This document shows positions 59,736 through 64,000 of a stretch of DNA of 64,000 nucleotides, piece by piece. The notes beneath the pieces were generated by a model. The model worked only from the letters and a program-made list of their open reading frames with translations. It was not told the DNA's origin and did not search any database. Within the stretch, counting starts at the first letter, position 1, and the number at the start of each line of letters is the position of its first letter. Position numbers and translations under genes: made by a program. The DNA comes from an uncultured Cellulophaga sp. (GTDB taxonomy: Bacteria > Bacteroidota > Bacteroidia > Flavobacteriales > Flavobacteriaceae), in contig CANLOV010000006.1 of the NCBI GenBank assembly GCA_947492955.1, positions 186,001 through 250,000 on the forward strand. Reading direction: 5' to 3'.

Positions 59736-59740
59736 TAAGC
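59712..59740 (+). promoter_or_regulatory. Candidate attenuator hairpin in the thr leader
   Basis: TATTACCCC-ATT-GGGGTAATA (59717-59737), a perfect 9-bp stem, extended by GCT/AGC (59712-59714 with 59738-59740) past a 2-base bulge. CAATGG at 59690-59695 can pair instead with CCATTG at 59724-59729, which would disrupt the stem. No U-run follows, so this is not a standard intrinsic terminator. Confidence 0.5.
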
Positions 59741-59807
59741 TATATATTCGTCTATTTCCTGCATTATATTTATTAAATAATAAATTACATTTTAACCAAC
59801 ATACGTA

Positions 59808-62249
59808 ATGAAAGTTCTAAAATTCGGAGGTACTTCTGTAGCCAACGCAAAAAATATAGCCTTAGTAAAAAATATTGTTGCTAATAACAGTAACAAAACA
59901 GTTGTAGTAGTATCTGCTCTTGGGGGTGTTACCGACTTATTGTTACAAGCAGCAACATTAGCATCAAAACAAGATAAGACCTATAAAGAACAGCTTCAAG
60001 AAATTGAAAACAGACACATAGAAACTATTAAAGATTTTATTCCTATTAGTTCTCAAAGTAAAGTTCTTAGTAAAGTAAAAAGTGAATTAAACACTTTAGA
60101 AGATTTATTAGAAGGTGCTTTTTTAATAGGTGAAATAACACCACAACTATCAGACAAAATAGTAAGCTTTGGCGAGTTGTTATCTTCTTATATTATAAGC
60201 GAGTATTTTATTTCTGAGCAAATGAATGCTAGTTATAAAGATAGTAGAGAACTTATAAAAACAAATGACAATTACGGAAAAGCTGCTGTAGATTTTAAAA
60301 TCACAAATGCTAATTGTAAAGATTTTTTCTTAAACAATACTAGTAAAATAACAGTAGTAGCTGGTTTTATTTCTTCTTCTGTAAATAACAACCCTACTAC
60401 ATTAGGTCGTGGTGGTTCAGATTATACGGCTGCTATTATTGCTGCTGCTACAGATGCAGAAGCATTAGAAATATGGACAGATGTAAGTGGTATGTATACT
60501 GCAAACCCTAAATTGGTAAAACAAGCCGTTGCTATTCCTCATATATCATATGAAGAAGCTATGGAATTATCACATTTTGGAGCTAAAGTACTATACCCTC
60601 CTACGATACAACCTGTTTTATCTAAAGGAATTTCAATTGTTATAAAAAATACTTTTAAACCAGAAGATAATGGTACTTTAATTACCAAAAATAAAAACGA
60701 AAAAGGAAAAACAGTAAGAGGCATTAGTCATGTAGAAAATATTGCTTTATTATCTTTAGAAGGTCCTGGAATGGTTGGTATTCCTGGTATCTCTAAACGT
60801 TTTTTCGAAGTATTATCTAATTCAGAAATTAGTGTAGTTCTTATTACACAAGCATCTTCTGAACACTCTATATGTATAGGTGTTGCTGATAATGATGCAA
60901 AAAATGCAGCTACCATTATCAACGAAGCTTTTGAATACGAAATATCTTTAGGTAAAATAAACCCAATAGCTATTGAAAAAGATTTAGCTATTATAGCTTT
61001 GGTTGGCGACAACATGAAAAGTCACCAAGGTTTAAGCGGAAAAATGTTTAGTACTTTAGGTAAAAACAATGTAAATATTAGAGTTATAGCGCAAGGAGCA
61101 TCTGAACGTAATATTTCTGCCGTTATCGCTAAAAACGACGTAAAAAAAGCGCTAAATGCATTGCATGAAGAGTTTTTTGAAGAAAACATAAAACAACTAA
61201 ACCTATTTGTAATGGGGGTTGGTAATGTTGGTGCTAAATTTTTAAATCAGATAAAACAACAGAAAAAATTCTTAAAAGAAAATCTAAAACTAAATATTAG
61301 AGTTATTGGAATAAGTAATTCTAGAACTATGTTTTTTGATGAATCTGGAATATCTCTTAAAAATTGGAAAACAGAATTAGCAAGCGGACAAAAAGCTAAT
61401 AAAGACAAATTCTTTGAAACAGTACAAAAATTAAATTATCGCAACAGTATTTTTGTAGATAATACCGCCAGTGCAGATGTGGCAGATAATTATGCATCAT
61501 ACTTAGGAAATAGCATATCTATTGTTACTTGTAATAAAATTGCATGTTCTTCTGAATATGACAACTATAAAAATTTAAAAGACTTATCTAGAAAATACAA
61601 TGCTCCTTTCCTATTCGAAACTAATGTAGGTGCAGGTTTACCAATTATAGACACACTTAAACATTTAATAGCTTCGGGTGATAAAGTATTAAAAATACAA
61701 GCTGTGTTATCTGGTAGTTTAAATTTCGTTTTTAATAATTTTAATAACAAAACTACCTTCCACGATATTGTAAAAGAAGCGCAAGCAGAAGGTTATACAG
61801 AACCAGACCCAAAAATAGATTTAAGTGGTATAGATGTAATGCGAAAAATATTAATCTTGGCTCGTGAAAGCGGAAACAAGATTGCAATTGAAGAAATAGA
61901 AAACAAATCGTTTTTGCCACAAGAAAGTTTAGACACTACAAATAACGAAGATTTCTTTGCTTCTTTAGTTAAGCATGAAGCATCGTTCCAAGAAATATAT
62001 AAAAGTGCCGCAGATAAAGATTGTAAATTAAAATATGTTGCACAGTACGAAAACGGAAAAGCTAGTGTTGGTTTACAAGAAATACCTAAAGGCCACGATT
62101 TTTATAACCTAGAGGGTAGTGATAATATTGTATTATTTTACACAGAAAGGTATCCTAACCAACCAATGATTATAAAAGGTGCTGGTGCTGGTGCAGATGT
62201 TACAGCTTCTGGTATCTTTGCAGATATTATTAGAATTGGAAACTTTTAA
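59808..62249 (+). CDS. thrA: Bifunctional aspartokinase / homoserine dehydrogenase
   Basis: An 813-residue enzyme catalysing the first and third steps from aspartate to threonine and methionine. Aspartokinase (1-~300) has KFGGTSVANAKNI, then TLGRGGSDYTAAI and GAKVLYPPTI. Two ACT domains (~315-465) bind regulatory threonine (GMVGIPGISKRFFEVLSNSE and GKMFSTLGKNNVNIRVIAQG). Homoserine dehydrogenase (~465-813) has the NADPH motif VMGVGNVGAKFL, then FETNVGAGLPIIDTLKHL and the catalytic Lys region with EGYTEPDPKIDLSGIDVMRK. Length and order match E. coli ThrA. It is the first structural gene after the leader peptide. Confidence 0.96.
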   Translation: MKVLKFGGTSVANAKNIALVKNIVANNSNKTVVVVSALGGVTDLLLQAATLASKQDKTYKEQLQEIENRHIETIKDFIPISSQSKVLSKVKSELNTLEDLLEGAFLIGEITPQLSDKIVSFGELLSSYIISEYFISEQMNASYKDSRELIKTNDNYGKAAVDFKITNANCKDFFLNNTSKITVVAGFISSSVNNNPTTLGRGGSDYTAAIIAAATDAEALEIWTDVSGMYTANPKLVKQAVAIPHISYEEAMELSHFGAKVLYPPTIQPVLSKGISIVIKNTFKPEDNGTLITKNKNEKGKTVRGISHVENIALLSLEGPGMVGIPGISKRFFEVLSNSEISVVLITQASSEHSICIGVADNDAKNAATIINEAFEYEISLGKINPIAIEKDLAIIALVGDNMKSHQGLSGKMFSTLGKNNVNIRVIAQGASERNISAVIAKNDVKKALNALHEEFFEENIKQLNLFVMGVGNVGAKFLNQIKQQKKFLKENLKLNIRVIGISNSRTMFFDESGISLKNWKTELASGQKANKDKFFETVQKLNYRNSIFVDNTASADVADNYASYLGNSISIVTCNKIACSSEYDNYKNLKDLSRKYNAPFLFETNVGAGLPIIDTLKHLIASGDKVLKIQAVLSGSLNFVFNNFNNKTTFHDIVKEAQAEGYTEPDPKIDLSGIDVMRKILILARESGNKIAIEEIENKSFLPQESLDTTNNEDFFASLVKHEASFQEIYKSAADKDCKLKYVAQYENGKASVGLQEIPKGHDFYNLEGSDNIVLFYTERYPNQPMIIKGAGAGADVTASGIFADIIRIGNF

Positions 62250-62252
62250 TGT

Positions 62253-63176
62253 ATGAGTAACGAAATACGTATTTTTTGCCCTGCTACTATTGCTAATGTC
62301 TCTTGTGGGTTCGATGTTCTTGGACTTGCCTTAGATGCTGTTGGCGACGAAATGGTTATTCGTAAAACCAAAGAAAAAGGTATAAAAATTACAAAACTAG
62401 AAGGACAAAATCTTCCTATGGAAACGCTAAACAATGTAGCTGGTGTAGCTGGCTTAGCATTATTAGCAGAAAGTGATTACCAAGGCGGATTTGAAATTGA
62501 AATTTACAAGAAAATTAAAGCCGGTAGCGGCATTGGTAGTAGTGCAGCAAGCTCTACAGGTGCAGTATGGGCTATGAATGAACTTTTAGGAAAGCCCTTT
62601 TCTTCTTTAGAATTGGTACAATTTGCTATGGAAGGAGAGCGTTTAGCTAGCGGAGTGGCACACGCAGATAATGTAGCACCTGCCATCTACGGTGGTTTTA
62701 CATTGGTAAGAAGCTATGCTCCTTTAGATATTATAAAAATACATACGCCTAGCGAATTATACGCAACTGTAATTCATCCGCAGATAGAAGTAAAAACTGC
62801 AGACTCTAGAAAAATATTAAAAACATCCATTGAATTAAAAGACGGAATTAAACAATGGGGAAATGTTGGTGGGTTAATCGCTGGTTTATATACAGAAGAC
62901 TATGATTTAATCGGCAGATCTCTAGAAGACCATATTGTAGAACCTATACGCTCTATACTAATTCCAGGTTTTGATAAGTTAAAGTCAGAAAGTTTAAAAG
63001 CTGGCGCATTAGGATGTAGCATCTCTGGCTCTGGACCTTCAGTATTTACCTTAAGTAGAGGAGAAAAAACGGCTCTTAAAGTAGCAGATAGCATGCGTAA
63101 GGTTTACAATAATTTTGGAATTGATTTTGATATTCATGTATCAAAAATTAATCTAGAGGGAATAAAGCAATTATAG
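62253..63176 (+). CDS. thrB: Homoserine kinase
   Basis: Phosphorylates homoserine to O-phosphohomoserine, the substrate of threonine synthase. It is a GHMP kinase of 307 aa. It opens with IFCPATIANVSCGFDVLGLA, has the ATP motif KIKAGSGIGSSAASSTGAVW, then GVAHADNVAPAIYGGFTLV, and the C-terminal GALGCSISGSGPSVFTL. It starts 3 bp after the thrA stop, so the genes are translationally close. Confidence 0.96.
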   Translation: MSNEIRIFCPATIANVSCGFDVLGLALDAVGDEMVIRKTKEKGIKITKLEGQNLPMETLNNVAGVAGLALLAESDYQGGFEIEIYKKIKAGSGIGSSAASSTGAVWAMNELLGKPFSSLELVQFAMEGERLASGVAHADNVAPAIYGGFTLVRSYAPLDIIKIHTPSELYATVIHPQIEVKTADSRKILKTSIELKDGIKQWGNVGGLIAGLYTEDYDLIGRSLEDHIVEPIRSILIPGFDKLKSESLKAGALGCSISGSGPSVFTLSRGEKTALKVADSMRKVYNNFGIDFDIHVSKINLEGIKQL

Positions 63177-63177
63177 C

Positions 63178-63627
63178 ATGCAAAATAAGGTACTTTTATT
63201 TTTTACTATATTGTTTTCTACTCTTACTAGCGCGCAAGGAATTAAAAAAGAAAGTTTATTTCAAGGTTCTTTTAACGATAAAGTAATTCAAATGTACATT
63301 CAAAGTTTTGAGCAAGAATGTACAGGAGTAATTTATTACAAAAGCATGGTAAGGTATTTAGACCATAAAATAGATGAAACAATATGGCGAAAATTTCAAA
63401 TTTTTGCTAACGATAATAATGGTTATATTTTAATTGATGATACTTGGCATACCGGCAGATACAATAATTACATTTTTATAACACAAGATGGCGCCAATTT
63501 AAATGGCTTTATTAAAAACGAAAAAATTAAAGAAAAAGCAATACATCTAGAAAAGGTATTAAATATTGACGACTTTTCTAAACATCGAAAACGAATGGAA
63601 GAATTTGATGATATGGATGATTGCTAA
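63178..63627 (+). CDS. Small secreted hypothetical protein inside the thr operon
   Basis: A 149-residue protein starting 1 bp after the thrB stop. The signal peptide ends at LTSAQG (~19). The mature part (ESLFQGSFNDKVIQMYIQSF, then ECTGVIYYKSMVRYLDHKID) reads as a beta-rich domain with two cysteines, one at the very C-terminus (DDMDDC), and an acidic tail. I do not recognise a family. Its place between thrB and thrC, with 33 bp to thrC, shows that it is cotranscribed. A role in threonine synthesis is unlikely for an exported protein. Confidence 0.75.
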   Translation: MQNKVLLFFTILFSTLTSAQGIKKESLFQGSFNDKVIQMYIQSFEQECTGVIYYKSMVRYLDHKIDETIWRKFQIFANDNNGYILIDDTWHTGRYNNYIFITQDGANLNGFIKNEKIKEKAIHLEKVLNIDDFSKHRKRMEEFDDMDDC

Positions 63628-63660
63628 TCTTACTTTTACAAAATAACACACAAGAATAAA

Positions 63661-64000
63661 ATGAATTTTTACAGTCTAAATAAAAAAGCTCCTAACGTAT
63701 CATTTGCAGATGCTGTTGTAAAAGGTATAGCACCAGACCGTGGATTGTATTTCCCAGAAAGCATTACACCACTATCAGCTTCTTTTTTTAAAGAAATAGA
63801 AAACCTGTCTAACGAAGAAATTGCGCTTACAGCAATTCGTCAATTTGTAAATGATGCTATTCCTGAAGAAAAATTAAAAATAATCTTAGCCGAAGTTTTA
63901 GATTTCAATTTCCCAGTAGTAGAGCTAGAAGAAAATATAGCTACACTAGAGCTTTTTCATGGACCAACCATGGCATTTAAGGATGTGGGTGCTCGTTTTA
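63661..64000 (+). CDS. thrC: Threonine synthase, N-terminal part (runs off right edge)
   Basis: 113 codons visible from ATG 63661. They read MNFYSLNKKAPNVSFADAVV, then GIAPDRGLYFPESI, and close to the edge LELFHGPTMAFKDVGAR, which holds the PLP-binding lysine (FKD). These are the standard N-terminal features of the threonine synthase that converts O-phosphohomoserine to threonine. It completes the thrA-thrB-thrC order. Confidence 0.95.
   Translation, partial: MNFYSLNKKAPNVSFADAVVKGIAPDRGLYFPESITPLSASFFKEIENLSNEEIALTAIRQFVNDAIPEEKLKIILAEVLDFNFPVVELEENIATLELFHGPTMAFKDVGARF

Noticed and set aside
59712-59740. Standard intrinsic terminator ahead of thrA
   Set aside because: The stem is strong but there is no following T-run, so it is reported as a candidate attenuator hairpin instead.

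Overview
The window looks like a chromosomal segment of a marine-type member of the Flavobacteriaceae (Bacteroidota). The base composition is strongly AT-rich. Several promoters carry the Bacteroidota -7 box TAnnTTTG. Gene families typical of the group are present: a SusC-like TonB receptor with a DUF4249 lipoprotein, DUF3810, gyrA next to a TPR gene, lipoproteins with a CKKDD surface-export signal, and hybrid sensor kinases ending in an AraC-type helix-turn-helix. No tRNA, rRNA or CRISPR array was seen.

Layout. 1-2150: a truncated helicase gene and two small hypotheticals. 2400-14500: a surface-polysaccharide locus with UDP-sugar enzymes (wbpP, tviB, a PglF-type dehydratase and a PglE-type aminotransferase), the Wza/Wzc export and kinase pair, and a CpsB-type phosphatase. 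A small-multidrug-export-like membrane protein, PhnA and an aldo/keto reductase interrupt it. No glycosyltransferase, flippase or polymerase is present here. 14680-15920: a decayed IS200/IS605 tnpA and an orphan membrane protein. 16000-19910: the oxidative pentose phosphate genes pgl, zwf and gnd. 20000-31720: mostly housekeeping genes (secreted LRR protein, pepD, DUF3810, SpoU methylase, M48 protease, rel, Fur-family regulator, purA). 31760-38260: a four-gene TonB receptor operon. 38490-45730: a TPR gene, gyrA, clpC and a small conserved protein.

45730-58050 is an accessory island. It holds a decayed LRR lipoprotein, a ricin-type lectin, a collagen-like lipoprotein, four tandem lipoproteins that share one N-terminal module (three of them carry DUF285/BspA repeats), and two paralogous six-TM hybrid sensor/AraC regulators. 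The island is bracketed by an approximately 85-bp imperfect direct repeat that contains the 3' end of nnr. The intergenic region between the array and the sensors carries regularly spaced CACAAAT...TCAA repeats. I infer that this is a sensor-controlled surface-protein cassette set inserted beside nnr.

58000-64000: nnr, then the threonine operon thrA-thrB-(small secreted protein)-thrC. The thr operon is preceded by a good promoter and a 30-codon Thr-rich leader peptide whose end overlaps a strong hairpin, so it is a candidate attenuator. thrC runs off the right edge. The findings I would check first are the thr leader, the island with its flanking repeats and repeat-bearing regulatory region, and the TonB operon whose first gene has a signal peptide but no standard start codon.
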